The notes below the pieces were generated by a model. It was not told where the DNA came from, ran no database searches, and saw only the letters and a program-made list of their open reading frames with translations. 64,000 nt of DNA from Halococcus sediminicola (GTDB taxonomy: Archaea > Halobacteriota > Halobacteria > Halobacteriales > Halococcaceae), in contig NZ_BBMP01000022.1 of assembly GCF_000755245.1 (NCBI RefSeq), positions 620,001 to 684,000 on the forward strand. Direction: 5' to 3'. Below, piece by piece: positions 9,044 to 18,197 of this stretch. Position 1 is the first letter of the stretch; each line of letters opens with the position of its first letter. Position numbers and translations under genes: made by a program.

Positions 9044-9886
9044 CTACGGAGTGGCGATGGTGAACAAGAGGAGGTTGTGCGCGCCCGGTCCGAGACCGAC
9101 CGCGGCGACCGCCCCGAGCAGGAGATAGCCCTCGGCCGGTTCCTCGCGGACGTACTCGCTCAGGAAGACGACGACCGCCGCCGCGAGCGCGAGCTTGACG
9201 AGTACGAAGAGCCAGCCCGCGCCGATGAACGGGGTCGTGGGCAGTCCGGCAGCGAACTCGATGACCGCCCGCGAGACCGGCGAGCGCTCGCCGAAACCCA
9301 GAACATCGATTCCGACGGCCGTCGAGACGCCGTCGAGCGCGTGCCCGAACACCGCGAGCGCGCCGACCGCGCCCGCACACTCGGTCTTCGGCACCGCTCG
9401 GCGCAGCCCGCCCCAGACGACCGCCGCCAGAACCGTTGCGACGACCGCTCCCACGGCGGGCCACGCGACAGTGAGGCCGGGCGCGCCGACCGAAAGCGCC
9501 CAGCCCACGGCCACGACGGCGAGCACGCCCCCGAGAAGGGCGACGACGCCCGGCACCGATGGCGGTCGCCAGCGGTCCGTGGGAAGTTCGGCCGCCGCCG
9601 TGACGGCCCAAACACCACCGGCGACGGCCGCGACCGAGATGTACACCGTGGGCGAGCCGAAAAACGGTCGCAGGATGGGGGGAACGCCGTCGACCTGATA
9701 CAGCACATAGAGACTCGACCCCAGCATCATCCACGGCGCGAACGCGACGACCACCCGGTCGGTGACTCGTGGACCGAGCCGGCGCAGCGAGAGGGCGACG
9801 GCGACGAACACGACTCCGAGAACGAGGAGATAGCCGACCGGCGGGAGCGCCGAACCGGCGGGCAGCAACTGCGCGGGCACCTGCAT
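9044..9886 (-). CDS. DUF63 family membrane protein
   Basis: A 280-residue integral membrane protein with about eight hydrophobic helices. The segment [16 protein letters not shown] and the C-terminal [10 protein letters not shown] match the archaeal DUF63 family, whose function is unknown. The conserved His and Asp inside a membrane helix (GHALDG) hint at a proton- or metal-related role, which is only a guess. ATG at 9886 follows a short intergenic region shared with the divergent deoC gene. Confidence 0.85.
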   Translation of the reverse strand: MQVPAQLLPAGSALPPVGYLLVLGVVFVAVALSLRRLGPRVTDRVVVAFAPWMMLGSSLYVLYQVDGVPPILRPFFGSPTVYISVAAVAGGVWAVTAAAELPTDRWRPPSVPGVVALLGGVLAVVAVGWALSVGAPGLTVAWPAVGAVVATVLAAVVWGGLRRAVPKTECAGAVGALAVFGHALDGVSTAVGIDVLGFGERSPVSRAVIEFAAGLPTTPFIGAGWLFVLVKLALAAAVVVFLSEYVREEPAEGYLLLGAVAAVGLGPGAHNLLLFTIATP

Positions 9887-9932
9887 ACTCGACGGGTGGT
9901 CGGCCCGGGCGAAAGCGTTCCGGTCGACGGGG

Positions 9933-9946
9933 GCGGATTTATCCGC
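9933..9946 (+). promoter_or_regulatory. deoC TATA box inside a palindrome
   Basis: GCGGAT-TT-ATCCGC, a perfect inverted repeat with 6-base arms, contains the TATA-like core and is centred about 27 bases before the deoC ATG (9967). That is the expected TATA position for a leaderless transcript. The symmetry could mark an operator or be chance. Confidence 0.5.
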
Positions 9947-9966
9947 GGCGCTCCCGCAGGCTCGGC

Positions 9967-10590
9967 ATGGACCGCGCTACCTTCGCCGCGAGCATCGATC
10001 ACACCGTTCTGGGTCCCGAAACCACGCCCACAGACGTCGAGCGCGTGCTCGGCGAGGCGGCCGAATACGGGATGAACGCCTGCATTCCGCCCTGTTTTCT
10101 CGATAGCGCCGAAGGGGCGGTGACCGTCGCCACCGTTATCGGCTTCCCACACGGCCAGCACGCTCCCGAGGCGAAACGCGAGGAGGCGGTCGCCGCGTGG
10201 GAGGCCGGGGCCGACGAACTCGACGTCGTGATCAACGTCGGGCGGCTTCGGGCCGGAGAGGACGAACGGGTCACCGAGGAACTCGCCGACGTGGTGGCCG
10301 CCGTACCGGTTCCAGTGAAAGTCATCATCGAGGCTCCCCTGTTGAGCGACGACGAGAAGCGCCGCGCCTGCGAGTGTGCGGTCGATGCCGACGCCGACTT
10401 CGTGAAGACCGCCACCGGCTTCGAGGGCGGCGCGACGGTCGAGGACGTCGAACTCATGAGCGAGTATCTCCCCGTGAAGGCGAGCGGTGGCATCGGCAGC
10501 TCCGAGAAAGCCACGAAAATGTTGTCGGCGGGAGCCGAGCGCATCGGCGCGTCGAGCGGCGTCGCGCTCGTCGAGGGCTTCGACGACTGA
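9967..10590 (+). CDS. deoC: Deoxyribose-phosphate aldolase
   Basis: A 207-residue class I aldolase that splits 2-deoxyribose-5-phosphate to glyceraldehyde-3-phosphate and acetaldehyde in deoxynucleoside breakdown. The Schiff-base lysine is Lys147 (DFVKTATGF), with the helper Asp86 (ELDVVIN) and Lys171 (PVKASGGIG). Length is normal for archaeal DeoC. ATG at 9967 is supported by the TATA box 27 bases upstream. It ends directly against the convergent gene at 10591-10866. Confidence 0.94.
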   Translation: MDRATFAASIDHTVLGPETTPTDVERVLGEAAEYGMNACIPPCFLDSAEGAVTVATVIGFPHGQHAPEAKREEAVAAWEAGADELDVVINVGRLRAGEDERVTEELADVVAAVPVPVKVIIEAPLLSDDEKRRACECAVDADADFVKTATGFEGGATVEDVELMSEYLPVKASGGIGSSEKATKMLSAGAERIGASSGVALVEGFDD

Positions 10591-10866
10591 TTAGCGCTCG
10601 ATGGCGCGGACGACGCCGGTGACGACGAGCCACGGGACCACGACGAGCGAGCCGAAACCGACCACCGAGGCGGCGAACAGCCACGCCAGGGCCGGCAGCG
10701 AGACGGCGAACCAGAGGGCCACAAAGCCGAACGTCAGGGCCGCGAGTACCGCCGCCGCGAGCATCGTCGCGCGTTCGGCCGTCCGCCCCCGTCGTGCGCG
10801 CGCACCGGCGCGCCCGTTCCTGTGCAGTACCGCTCGTCCGGCGTCAGCAGAACTGTCGTAGTTCAT
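10591..10866 (-). CDS. Small two-helix membrane protein
   Basis: A 91-residue protein with a polar, Arg-rich N-terminal 40 residues and two hydrophobic helices (about 42-65 and 68-85). Function unknown. ATG at 10866 is preferred to a GTG seven codons upstream, because a TATA-like CTTATCC (minus strand, about 10893-10899) lies about 30 bases before it. A strong 44-base palindrome at 10907-10950 sits immediately upstream of that box, so this gene is probably regulated. Confidence 0.6.
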   Translation of the reverse strand: MNYDSSADAGRAVLHRNGRAGARARRGRTAERATMLAAAVLAALTFGFVALWFAVSLPALAWLFAASVVGFGSLVVVPWLVVTGVVRAIER

Positions 10867-10906
10867 TCTCGTCCGTTCGTAGGCCACCTACCTGGATAAG
10901 TGTTAT

Positions 10907-10950
10907 CTGAAGAACATTTCTGTAACGTCGGTTACCGAAATCTGCTTCAG
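10907..10950. promoter_or_regulatory. 44-base imperfect palindrome, candidate regulator site
   Basis: Arms 10907-10926 and 10931-10950 pair at 17 of 20 positions around the spacer GTCG. It lies between the end of the regulator gene (10977) and the small membrane protein gene (start 10866), just upstream of the latter's TATA-like box. It could be an activator or repressor site, or a stem-loop at the 3' end of the regulator mRNA. Confidence 0.6.
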
Positions 10951-10976
10951 TAATCGGTCGGGAAAGTGCGAGCCGT

Positions 10977-11852
10977 TCACTCGCGTGTCGCGTTGAGAAC
11001 GCTCGCCTCGCCGTCGATAGTCACAGTGAGAGCGGCGTCGTCGAGTGGGATTTCCAGTTCGACCCGCCACGGGTCGGTGCGCTCGACGGTCAGATAGTCG
11101 TCGCTCCAGAGGAAGGGTAGCTCCCACGAAGGGGTTTTCGAGATATCGATGCCGTGGTCGTAGAGGAAGGCGATCACGGCGGGGTGATTCTGGAACGTTT
11201 CGCCCACGGTGGTCGTCATGTCGGCGCTACAGCGCTCGCAGGTGTGGACGACGTGCACTTTCGGGTCCGCCGGCGACTCGCCCGCGCGGAGTCCGGTCGT
11301 CCGGCGGCCGAAACACCACGTGCAGAGACCGTCGGCCGAGAGGGCTGTCTGTGAGCGCATCCACCCATCATAAATCGAGAGCAGTTCCTCGCGGCTCCGC
11401 CCGGCGAGCGTGCCCGGCGGAAAGGGAAAGTCGTGGAACTCGATACCGCAGTTCGGACAGCGGATGACGACGTACTCGTAATCGTACTGGGCGGCGAGCG
11501 TCGCCCCGCAGTTGTAACAGTCGCTGTCGAGGTCGAACGGCGCGACGCTTCGCTTGTCGGTGTCGAGCGCCGCCAGCATCGACCGACAGACCGCCAGCCC
11601 GCTAAACAGGAGGCCATAGCCCTCCTCGGTGCGGTAGATGAACGTGCCGGTGAGCTGCTTGAGGTGGTAGTTGAACCGGCCGCTGTCGCCGAGGCCGACG
11701 CGCTCGTTGAGCGCCGAGAACGGAATCACCTGTTCGGGAGCCTCGTACAGCGCGAACAGGATTCGGACCCGGGTCTCGTTGGCCAGCAGGGAAAAGGCTT
11801 CCTCCAAGCGGCTCTCGGTGGTCCAGTCGGTCGCGGTGTCACCGCGTTTCAT
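10977..11852 (-). CDS. ArsR-like winged-helix regulator with zinc fingers
   Basis: A 291-residue transcription factor. The N-terminal 85 residues form a winged helix (EAFSLLANETRVRILFALYE, then SGRFNYHLKQL). After residue 105 come two paired CxxC zinc ribbons: CYNCG with CPNCG, then CTWC with CERC. The C-terminal 60 residues are a beta-rich domain. This layout is common in haloarchaeal regulators. ATG at 11852 is chosen because the HTH begins about 15 residues later and upstream codons show no conservation. It lies upstream of the 44-base palindrome, which it might bind; that is inference. Confidence 0.85.
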   Translation of the reverse strand: MKRGDTATDWTTESRLEEAFSLLANETRVRILFALYEAPEQVIPFSALNERVGLGDSGRFNYHLKQLTGTFIYRTEEGYGLLFSGLAVCRSMLAALDTDKRSVAPFDLDSDCYNCGATLAAQYDYEYVVIRCPNCGIEFHDFPFPPGTLAGRSREELLSIYDGWMRSQTALSADGLCTWCFGRRTTGLRAGESPADPKVHVVHTCERCSADMTTTVGETFQNHPAVIAFLYDHGIDISKTPSWELPFLWSDDYLTVERTDPWRVELEIPLDDAALTVTIDGEASVLNATRE

Positions 11853-11959
11853 CGTTCCTCCGCGGTGCAGAGTGGCGCATGATGGCGCGTGGGTCCCGGT
11901 CGTGATAAGCGCATGGCGCACGGAAAGCAGTTATCCCCGGGGACACTCTCGTGGAAACC

Positions 11960-12454
11960 GTGGTTCCGAACGAACCGAGACCCGTTCGTGGTGAGAATGG
12001 CCCATCAGAGCCACTCGTCCGCCCGTTCGGGTACGTGGCGGACGAACCGGTCATCCGTCGTCTTGGCGACCGGGAGCTGTATCTCGGAAACTGGCGTGCG
12101 GCCGACGGCGCACGTCACGACAGGGAGTTTCGGTACGTGCTGTCGGTCACCGAAAACGAGTACCCGCTGACGACCCACCATCGCCCGCTCGACGATGGTC
12201 CCGACAACGACTGGCTCGCGTTCGAGGGAGCCGTCGATACCGCTCGAACGCTCTTCCGTCGGGACGGCTCGGTGCTGATTCACTGTACTGCCGGCATCTC
12301 GCGGAGCAGCACGCTCGTTGCGACGACACTCGCCGCCGAGGAGCATCGACGGTTCGACGACGCGCTCGCCATCGTCCATGACGCGCGGCCGCACGCGCTT
12401 CCGCACCCGGCGCTCCACGAGTGGGCGGTGGTGTATCTCGCCGCACGGTCGTAG
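11960..12454 (+). CDS. Dual-specificity protein phosphatase
   Basis: A 164-residue phosphatase with the active-site P-loop HCTAGISRSST, nucleophile Cys109 and Arg115, and an upstream acidic loop (DDGPDND). It should remove phosphate from Ser/Thr/Tyr residues. GTG at 11960 is chosen because the TATA-like AGTTATCC near 11929-11936 is then about 28 bases away; GTG at 11951 is the longer alternative. It is divergent from the zinc-finger regulator. Confidence 0.82.
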   Translation: MVPNEPRPVRGENGPSEPLVRPFGYVADEPVIRRLGDRELYLGNWRAADGARHDREFRYVLSVTENEYPLTTHHRPLDDGPDNDWLAFEGAVDTARTLFRRDGSVLIHCTAGISRSSTLVATTLAAEEHRRFDDALAIVHDARPHALPHPALHEWAVVYLAARS

Positions 12455-12528
12455 TCGCGCAATCGAACGGTGAGTCGGCGTCGAGCCGTCGCGTTTTTGC
12501 CCGCGCGCGCCGGAACAACGGTAAGCGG

Positions 12529-13773
12529 ATGGCCAGCTATCACATCGAGACCTACGGCTGCACCGCGAACCGTGGCGAGAGCCGCGCCATCGAGCGGCGG
12601 CTCCGCGACGGCGGCCATCACCCCGTCGACGGCCCCGCGAACGCCGACGTGGCCATCCTGAACACGTGCACCGTGGTCGAGAAGACCGAGACGAACATGC
12701 GCCGCCGGGCCGAGGAACTCGACGCCGAGACTGCTGACGTCGTCGTCACCGGCTGCATGGCGCTCGCACAGGGCGAACAGTTCGCCGACCTCGATGCAAC
12801 TGTGTGTGGCTGGGACGAGGTCCCCGAGGTCGTCCGCAACGGCGAGTGCCCGCGCCCGACGCCCGACGCCGAACCGGTGCTCGACGGCGTGGTGGGGATT
12901 CTCCCCATCGCCCGCGGCTGCATGAGCGATTGTTCCTATTGTATCACCAAGCACGCCACCGGCAAGATCGACTCGCCACCTGTGGAAGAGAACGTCCGGA
13001 AGGCGCGCGCGCTCGTCCACGCCGGCGCGAAGGAGATTCGCGTCACGGGCCAGGATACAGGGGTGTACGGCTGGGACACCGGCGAGCGCAAACTCCACGA
13101 GCTACTCGAACGCATCTGCGCCATCGACGGCGATTTTCGAGTACGGGTAGGGATGGCCAACCCGAAAGGAGTACATGGGATCCGCGAGGAGCTCGCGGAC
13201 GTCTTCGCCGCCGAAGAGAAACTCTACAACTTCCTCCACGCACCAGTCCAGTCGGGCAGCAACGACGTGCTGGGCGACATGCGCCGCCAGCACCAGGTGA
13301 GCGAGTTCCGCGACGTCGTGGAGACGTTCGACGACCGACTCGACCACTGGACGCTCGCCACGGACTTCATCGTGGGCTTCCCGACCGAGACCGACACCGA
13401 CCACGAGCAGTCGATGGCCCTGCTCCGTGAGACGACCCCCGAACGGATTAACGTCACCCGATTCTCGAAACGACCCGGTACCGACGCCGCCGAGATGAAG
13501 GGGCTCGGTGGCACCCTCAAAAAGGAGCGCTCGAAGGCGATGAGCGACCTGAAGATGGACGTCGTGGGCGATGCCTACGAGTCGATGGTTGGCGAGCGCC
13601 ACGAGGTGCTGGTCGTCGAACCCGGCACCGCGGACTCGGTGAAGTGCTACGACGAGGCCTACCGTCAGGTGATCATCCAGGACGCGCCCACCCACGGCGT
13701 CGAACCCGGCGATCTCGTCGACGTCGAGATCACGGGCCAGAACACCGTGTACGCCTTCGGAAACCCCGTTTAG
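12529..13773 (+). CDS. tRNA t6A37 methylthiotransferase (e-MtaB type)
   Basis: A 414-residue radical-SAM enzyme that adds a methylthio group to N6-threonylcarbamoyladenosine at tRNA position 37. The N-terminal cluster cysteines are Cys11, Cys47 and Cys76; the radical-SAM cysteines are CMSDCSYC (131, 135, 138). The C-terminal 60 residues form a TRAM RNA-binding domain. ATG at 12529 starts the family's YHIETYGC signature; the longer frame reads antisense-like sequence. A terminator-like hairpin overlaps the stop codon. Confidence 0.93.
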   Translation: MASYHIETYGCTANRGESRAIERRLRDGGHHPVDGPANADVAILNTCTVVEKTETNMRRRAEELDAETADVVVTGCMALAQGEQFADLDATVCGWDEVPEVVRNGECPRPTPDAEPVLDGVVGILPIARGCMSDCSYCITKHATGKIDSPPVEENVRKARALVHAGAKEIRVTGQDTGVYGWDTGERKLHELLERICAIDGDFRVRVGMANPKGVHGIREELADVFAAEEKLYNFLHAPVQSGSNDVLGDMRRQHQVSEFRDVVETFDDRLDHWTLATDFIVGFPTETDTDHEQSMALLRETTPERINVTRFSKRPGTDAAEMKGLGGTLKKERSKAMSDLKMDVVGDAYESMVGERHEVLVVEPGTADSVKCYDEAYRQVIIQDAPTHGVEPGDLVDVEITGQNTVYAFGNPV

Positions 13774-13781
13774 GGGGTTTT
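13761..13781 (+). terminator. Hairpin with T-tract at the methylthiotransferase stop
   Basis: AAACCCC (13761-13767) pairs perfectly with GGGGTTT (13774-13780), and the stem ends in four T residues. The loop contains the TAG stop codon, so this looks like a termination or 3'-end signal. Confidence 0.55.
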
Positions 13782-13940
13782 GGAGGCGCGACGTTTCGCC
13801 GATCGACGGGGAGCGGCGACTCCCGCGGGTTTGATTCGGGAGTGATCGGCTCGACGACGATTTCTACCGGTAATGAGGGACTGCGACCGCACCCGCGGGG
13901 GTTCCGAAGCGGCTATCCCGGCGGCCCGGCGAGGCGAGGT

Positions 13941-14858
13941 ATGCAGGTGACGTTTCTCGGGACCGGCGGCGCAGTCCCGACGACCCGGCGCAACACGAGC
14001 GCCCTCATGGTTCGCCGCGAGGGCGAGCGCCTCCTCTTCGACTGCGGCGAGGGCACCCAGCGCCAGATGATGCGCTTTGGCACCGGCTTTTCGATCTCCC
14101 ATATCTTCGTGACCCATCTCCACGGCGATCACGTGCTCGGATTGCCGGGGCTCTGCCAGACTCTCGATTTCAACGACCGCGAGCAGGCGCTCGCCATCCA
14201 CACGCCGCCGGGTACCAAGGCCACGGTCGAGAACCTCGTCGGCGTCACCGGCGCGCGCCCCGGCTATCCGATTCGAGTCCACGAGGCACAGCCGAGCGGG
14301 GTCGCGCTTCGCGAGGACGAGTACGAGGTTCGTGCCTTCGAGACCGATCATCGAACTCAGTCGGTCGGCTACGCGCTCGTCGAGGACGACCGGAAGGGGC
14401 GGTTCGATCGCGAGCGCGCCGAGGAACTCGGCGTTCCGGCGGGCCCGCTGTTCTCGGAGCTCCACGAGGGGAACGCGGTCGAACTCGACGACGGTCGAAC
14501 GATCGACCCCGACCAAGTGGTGGGATCGCCCCGCCCCGGACGGCGAATCGTCTACACCGGCGACACCCGGCCTACCGGCGCGACCGTCGAGGCCGCTGCC
14601 GACGCCGACCTGCTGGTCCACGAGGCGACCTTCGGCGAGGACAGGTCCGAACGCGCCGGGAAAACCGGCCACTCGACCGCGCGACAGGCCGCCGACCTCG
14701 CTGTCAGGGCGGGTGCGAAACGCCTCGCGCTCACGCACGTCTCGTCGCGCTACGCCGGCGAGAGCGACCGACTCGCGGTCGAAGCCCGTGAGATCTTCGA
14801 CGACGCCTTCCTGCCCGACGACGGCGACGACATCGAGATCCCCTATCCGGACGGATAG
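13941..14858 (+). CDS. rnz: Ribonuclease Z (tRNA 3' processing)
   Basis: A 305-residue metallo-beta-lactamase-fold endonuclease that cuts the 3' trailer of tRNA precursors. The zinc motif THLHGDH (His59, His61, Asp63, His64), the N-terminal FLGTGGAVP and the C-terminal THVSSRY match the short archaeal form. ATG at 13941 begins exactly at the family MQVTFLGTG start. It follows the tRNA-modifying methylthiotransferase, so tRNA maturation genes are clustered here. Confidence 0.95.
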   Translation: MQVTFLGTGGAVPTTRRNTSALMVRREGERLLFDCGEGTQRQMMRFGTGFSISHIFVTHLHGDHVLGLPGLCQTLDFNDREQALAIHTPPGTKATVENLVGVTGARPGYPIRVHEAQPSGVALREDEYEVRAFETDHRTQSVGYALVEDDRKGRFDRERAEELGVPAGPLFSELHEGNAVELDDGRTIDPDQVVGSPRPGRRIVYTGDTRPTGATVEAAADADLLVHEATFGEDRSERAGKTGHSTARQAADLAVRAGAKRLALTHVSSRYAGESDRLAVEAREIFDDAFLPDDGDDIEIPYPDG

Positions 14859-14888
14859 CGTTTTCCCGGCGAGTGCCGTGGCTCGGAT

Positions 14889-15566
14889 ATGCCGAGTGCG
14901 ACAGCCGCCGAACTACTGGCTCGCAACCGTGACCACGTCGACCAGCTCCCGGACGATTACTTCGACGACGTGCTCGACGCCCAAACGCCCCCCGTGGTAT
15001 CGCTGTGCTGTGCGGACTCGCGGGTCTCACAGGAGAAGATGTGGAGCGTCGATGAGCCGGGCTGGCTGTTCACGCCCGCGAACATCGGCAACGTCGCGTG
15101 GGATGTCGACGACTCCTCGACCGTCGACGGAAACCTCCTCTATCCGGTCGCCAACACCGACACCCGAACGGTGGCCGTCGTCGGCCACACCGGTTGCGGT
15201 GCCGTCACCGCCGCCTACGAAGCCGTCACCGACGGCTCGCTACCCAACGAACCCGGCATCAGAAAGCGCGTCGAGCCGCTCGTGCCCGTCGTCGAGGACG
15301 CACTCGATGGCGGCGTCACGGACGACGAGAACGTCGTCGACCGCCTCGTCGAGTACAACGTCCGCGAGCAGGTCGCCTTCCTTGACGGGAGCGACGAGGT
15401 GCCCGACGACACGCTCGTCCTGGGGTTCGTCTACGACTTCCACGAGAGCTACGGCGACACGCCGGGACGCACCTACCTCGTCGCCGCCGACGGCGAGACC
15501 GACCCCGCAGCACTCGGCGAGCGGGTCGATGGCGACGACGAGATTGCCGTGCAATCGCTGCTGTGA
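14889..15566 (+). CDS. Beta-class carbonic anhydrase
   Basis: A 225-residue enzyme that hydrates CO2 to bicarbonate. The zinc ligands are Cys41 (CCADSR), His100 and Cys103 (GHTGCGA), with the Asp43-Arg45 pair of the active site. Length and the central YNVREQVAFL segment fit the family. It starts 30 bases after rnz and is probably transcribed with it. Confidence 0.93.
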   Translation: MPSATAAELLARNRDHVDQLPDDYFDDVLDAQTPPVVSLCCADSRVSQEKMWSVDEPGWLFTPANIGNVAWDVDDSSTVDGNLLYPVANTDTRTVAVVGHTGCGAVTAAYEAVTDGSLPNEPGIRKRVEPLVPVVEDALDGGVTDDENVVDRLVEYNVREQVAFLDGSDEVPDDTLVLGFVYDFHESYGDTPGRTYLVAADGETDPAALGERVDGDDEIAVQSLL

Positions 15567-15581
15567 CTCTCGGGGAACTCT

Positions 15582-15854
15582 TCACCGTGACTGCCGCTCG
15601 GCTTCCGACAGCTCTTCGGCCTGCTGTTGAACGGCGGCGATCTCGCGGTTCGCGTCGGCCTTCTCGACGTCGTAGACGTAGCGCCACGAGGCGAGCGGAG
15701 TGCCCACCGCGCCCTCCTGCTCGTGTTCTGTGTCGTCGGACGAGGATTTGACGTCCCACCGATAGACGAACCCAGCGAGAACGGCGAGCACGACGAGAGC
15801 GGTGCCTGTGCCCGCGAGGACCTCCATCTGAACGACAACCGATGGCACGGTCAT
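15582..15854 (-). CDS. Small single-helix membrane protein
   Basis: A 90-residue protein with one N-terminal membrane helix (about residues 10-30) and a polar cytosolic part ending in a charged coiled-coil-like tail (EIAAVQQQAEELSEAERQ). The arrangement resembles small respiratory or cytochrome-associated subunits, but I cannot assign it. ATG at 15854. Convergent with the carbonic anhydrase gene, 15 bases between stops. Confidence 0.65.
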   Translation of the reverse strand: MTVPSVVVQMEVLAGTGTALVVLAVLAGFVYRWDVKSSSDDTEHEQEGAVGTPLASWRYVYDVEKADANREIAAVQQQAEELSEAERQSR

Positions 15855-15923
15855 GTCGATAGCTTGTCTCCTGTGCGACTAAAACGTTTGTCCGGCTCGA
15901 CCGTTCCTTCGAACCCCGCCGTG

Positions 15924-15930
15924 GATTTAT
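15924..15930 (+). promoter_or_regulatory. TATA box of the DUF460 gene
   Basis: GATTTAT is centred 28 bases before the GTG at 15955, the spacing of a leaderless archaeal promoter; it supports that start. Confidence 0.55.
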
Positions 15931-15954
15931 GCCCGAAGGACCCCTATCCGGTGC

Positions 15955-17931
15955 GTGAGCAGTCGCATCAGCGCGCTCGATGCGGTGGTGTTCGGCGTCG
16001 ACGTCCAGAGCGGGGACGTCCGTGGCGACGCGCCCTCCTACGCCGTGGTGGCCTTCGACGGCGAGAACCTCGACCGCGACGTGGTCTCGTATCGAAAGCT
16101 TCGGCGGCTCGTCGATCGCGAGGAGCCGGCCATCGTCGCCACGGACAACGTCTTCGAACTCGCCGCCGACAAGGACGCGCTCGTCCGCCTTCTGGGAAGC
16201 CTACCCGACGAGACCAAACTGGTGCAGGTCACCGGCGACGAACAGCCCGAACCCCTCTCGCGGGTGGCCTCCCGTCACGGGGTTCCGTACGGCAAGAAAC
16301 CCATGAAGGAGGCCGAAGCCGCCGCCCGTCTGGCCGCCGCCAACGTGGGCTGTGAGGTCTCTGCGTTCACCGACACGACCGAAGTGAAGGTCGCGCGCGG
16401 GCGCTCGACGGGCAGCGGCGGCTGGTCCGAAGACCGCTTCACGCGCCGGATTCACGGTTCAGTGAAGCGCCGGGCCAGAGAGGTCGCCTCCGCACTCGAC
16501 GAGGCGGGACTCGACTACGAGATGGACGAAACCGAGAAGTACGGTGGCTACTCGAACGCCGTCTTCACCGTCGAGGCCCGGCCCGCCGATATTCCAGTCT
16601 CGCGGAACCGCTCGGGCGACACCAGAGTCGAAATCGGGCGCGTCAGGCGCGACGGCATCGAGTTCCGCCCGCTCGCGAAACGCCGCGATCACGTGCTCGT
16701 CGGCATCGATCCCGGAACGACCACGGCGGTCGCCATCGTCGGACTCGACGGCCAAGTATTGGATGTGCTGAGCACCAGAACCGCCGACACGGCGGCGGTC
16801 ATCGAGTGGATAATCGAACGCGGGCGGCCCGTCGTCGTGGCCGCCGATGTCGAACCGATGCCCTCCACCGTGGAGAAGATCAGGCGGAGTTTCTCTGCAG
16901 CGGGCTGGGTGCCCGAATCGGATTTGCCGGTCGACGAGAAACAACACCGCACCCGCGAGGAGGGCTACGACAACGATCACGAGCGCGACGCGCTGGCGGC
17001 CGCTCTCCACGCGTTCGACGACTACGAGGATACCTTCGAGCGCATCGGGGGGAAGGTTCCGGCGCGCATCGAGACCGGCACGGTCGTCGCGCGCGTGGTC
17101 GCCGGCGAGGAATCCGTCGAAGCGGTTCTTTCCGACCTCGCCGAGAACGATGGTTCCGAGGAGGACGAAGAGAAACACGAGCCGCGCGAACTCACGGCCG
17201 AGGAAAAGCGCATCAAACGCCTCGAATCGCGCGTCGAGCGCCTCGATTCGCACGTCGACGACCTCGAAGCCACCATCGAGGAGAAGGACGACGAACTCGC
17301 CGAGTACGAGCGCGAACTCACCGACGCCAGACGAAACGAGCGCCGCGAGGCCAGAGAGCGCCGCGAGGTCGACAGGCTAAAGCGCGAAAACGAACAGTTA
17401 GAGCAGAAACTCGACGCCCAGCGCGAGGCGACCGAGCAGGTCGAGGCGAAGCTCGACAGACTGAAAGAACTCTGGCGGCTCGACCACTCGAACTTCGCCG
17501 ACGTGGCGGCGAAACGACAGGGTCTCACACCGGTCAAACCAGTTGCAAAGTTCACCACGAGCGCGCTCCGGGCGGCCGACGAGCGCTGGGAACTCGCACC
17601 GGGTGACGTCGTCTATCTGCGCGACGCGAGCGGTGCGGGTCGCTCGACCGCCGAGACGCTCGCCGAGCGCGAGCCACGAGTCGTGCTCAAATCGGGCGGT
17701 CTCTCCGAAATCGCTCGCGAGGTGCTGTTCGACCACGAGATACCGACCGCGCCCGCCGAGGAAGTGACCATCGAGGAACTCGACGACCTCGCGGTCGCAC
17801 GCGAAAGCGAAGTCGAGGCGGCCATCGAGGGCTGGCGCGAGCGCGCCAGAGAGCGCCGGAAATCACAAACCGGCGAGATGGTCGACAAACTCATCAGCGA
17901 ACATCGAGCCGACCGCGGCGAGAGCGACTAG
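15955..17931 (+). CDS. DUF460 protein, RNase H-like fold with coiled coil
   Basis: A 658-residue archaeal DUF460 protein of unknown role. The N-terminal domain ends near residue 235. It is followed by an RNase H/RuvC-like domain beginning HVLVGIDPGTTTAV, with further acidic residues in ADVEPMPSTV and NDHERDALAAA. A long charged coiled coil fills about residues 390-515, then a C-terminal domain of about 130 residues. The DxGT motif and the later His-Asp pair suggest a nuclease- or ATPase-like site. Start is GTG at 15955. Its stop overlaps a small membrane protein gene. Confidence 0.85.
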   Translation: MSSRISALDAVVFGVDVQSGDVRGDAPSYAVVAFDGENLDRDVVSYRKLRRLVDREEPAIVATDNVFELAADKDALVRLLGSLPDETKLVQVTGDEQPEPLSRVASRHGVPYGKKPMKEAEAAARLAAANVGCEVSAFTDTTEVKVARGRSTGSGGWSEDRFTRRIHGSVKRRAREVASALDEAGLDYEMDETEKYGGYSNAVFTVEARPADIPVSRNRSGDTRVEIGRVRRDGIEFRPLAKRRDHVLVGIDPGTTTAVAIVGLDGQVLDVLSTRTADTAAVIEWIIERGRPVVVAADVEPMPSTVEKIRRSFSAAGWVPESDLPVDEKQHRTREEGYDNDHERDALAAALHAFDDYEDTFERIGGKVPARIETGTVVARVVAGEESVEAVLSDLAENDGSEEDEEKHEPRELTAEEKRIKRLESRVERLDSHVDDLEATIEEKDDELAEYERELTDARRNERREARERREVDRLKRENEQLEQKLDAQREATEQVEAKLDRLKELWRLDHSNFADVAAKRQGLTPVKPVAKFTTSALRAADERWELAPGDVVYLRDASGAGRSTAETLAEREPRVVLKSGGLSEIAREVLFDHEIPTAPAEEVTIEELDDLAVARESEVEAAIEGWRERARERRKSQTGEMVDKLISEHRADRGESD

Positions 17932-18116
17932 ATCATTCCGTCCATTCCAAAGGCCGAGAGCATTCCGGAGAGCAGGCCGCGTAGGACGAGCACGAGACCG
18001 ACCAGCACGAGCGCCAACCCGCCCGCGACGACCGGCGCGACGTACGCGATGACGGCCAACCCGCCGAGACAGCAGAGGACGCCGACGATGCCAGCGAGGC
18101 CGAGTTTATCGAGCAT
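17928..18116 (-). CDS. Small two-helix membrane protein (62 aa)
   Basis: A 62-residue hydrophobic protein with two membrane helices separated by Pro-Val, and a Met/Gly-rich C-terminus (SAFGMDGMI). Similar small proteins are common in haloarchaea and are uncharacterised. ATG at 18116. The stop codon overlaps that of the convergent DUF460 gene by 3 bases. Confidence 0.65.
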   Translation of the reverse strand: MLDKLGLAGIVGVLCCLGGLAVIAYVAPVVAGGLALVLVGLVLVLRGLLSGMLSAFGMDGMI

Positions 18117-18197
18117 ACTCGTGTGTCCGCCGTCGGCGAGTTAAAGACGATGACTCGTGGCGGCTGGCGGGCCACGACGGGTTTCGACGGGCCGGAT

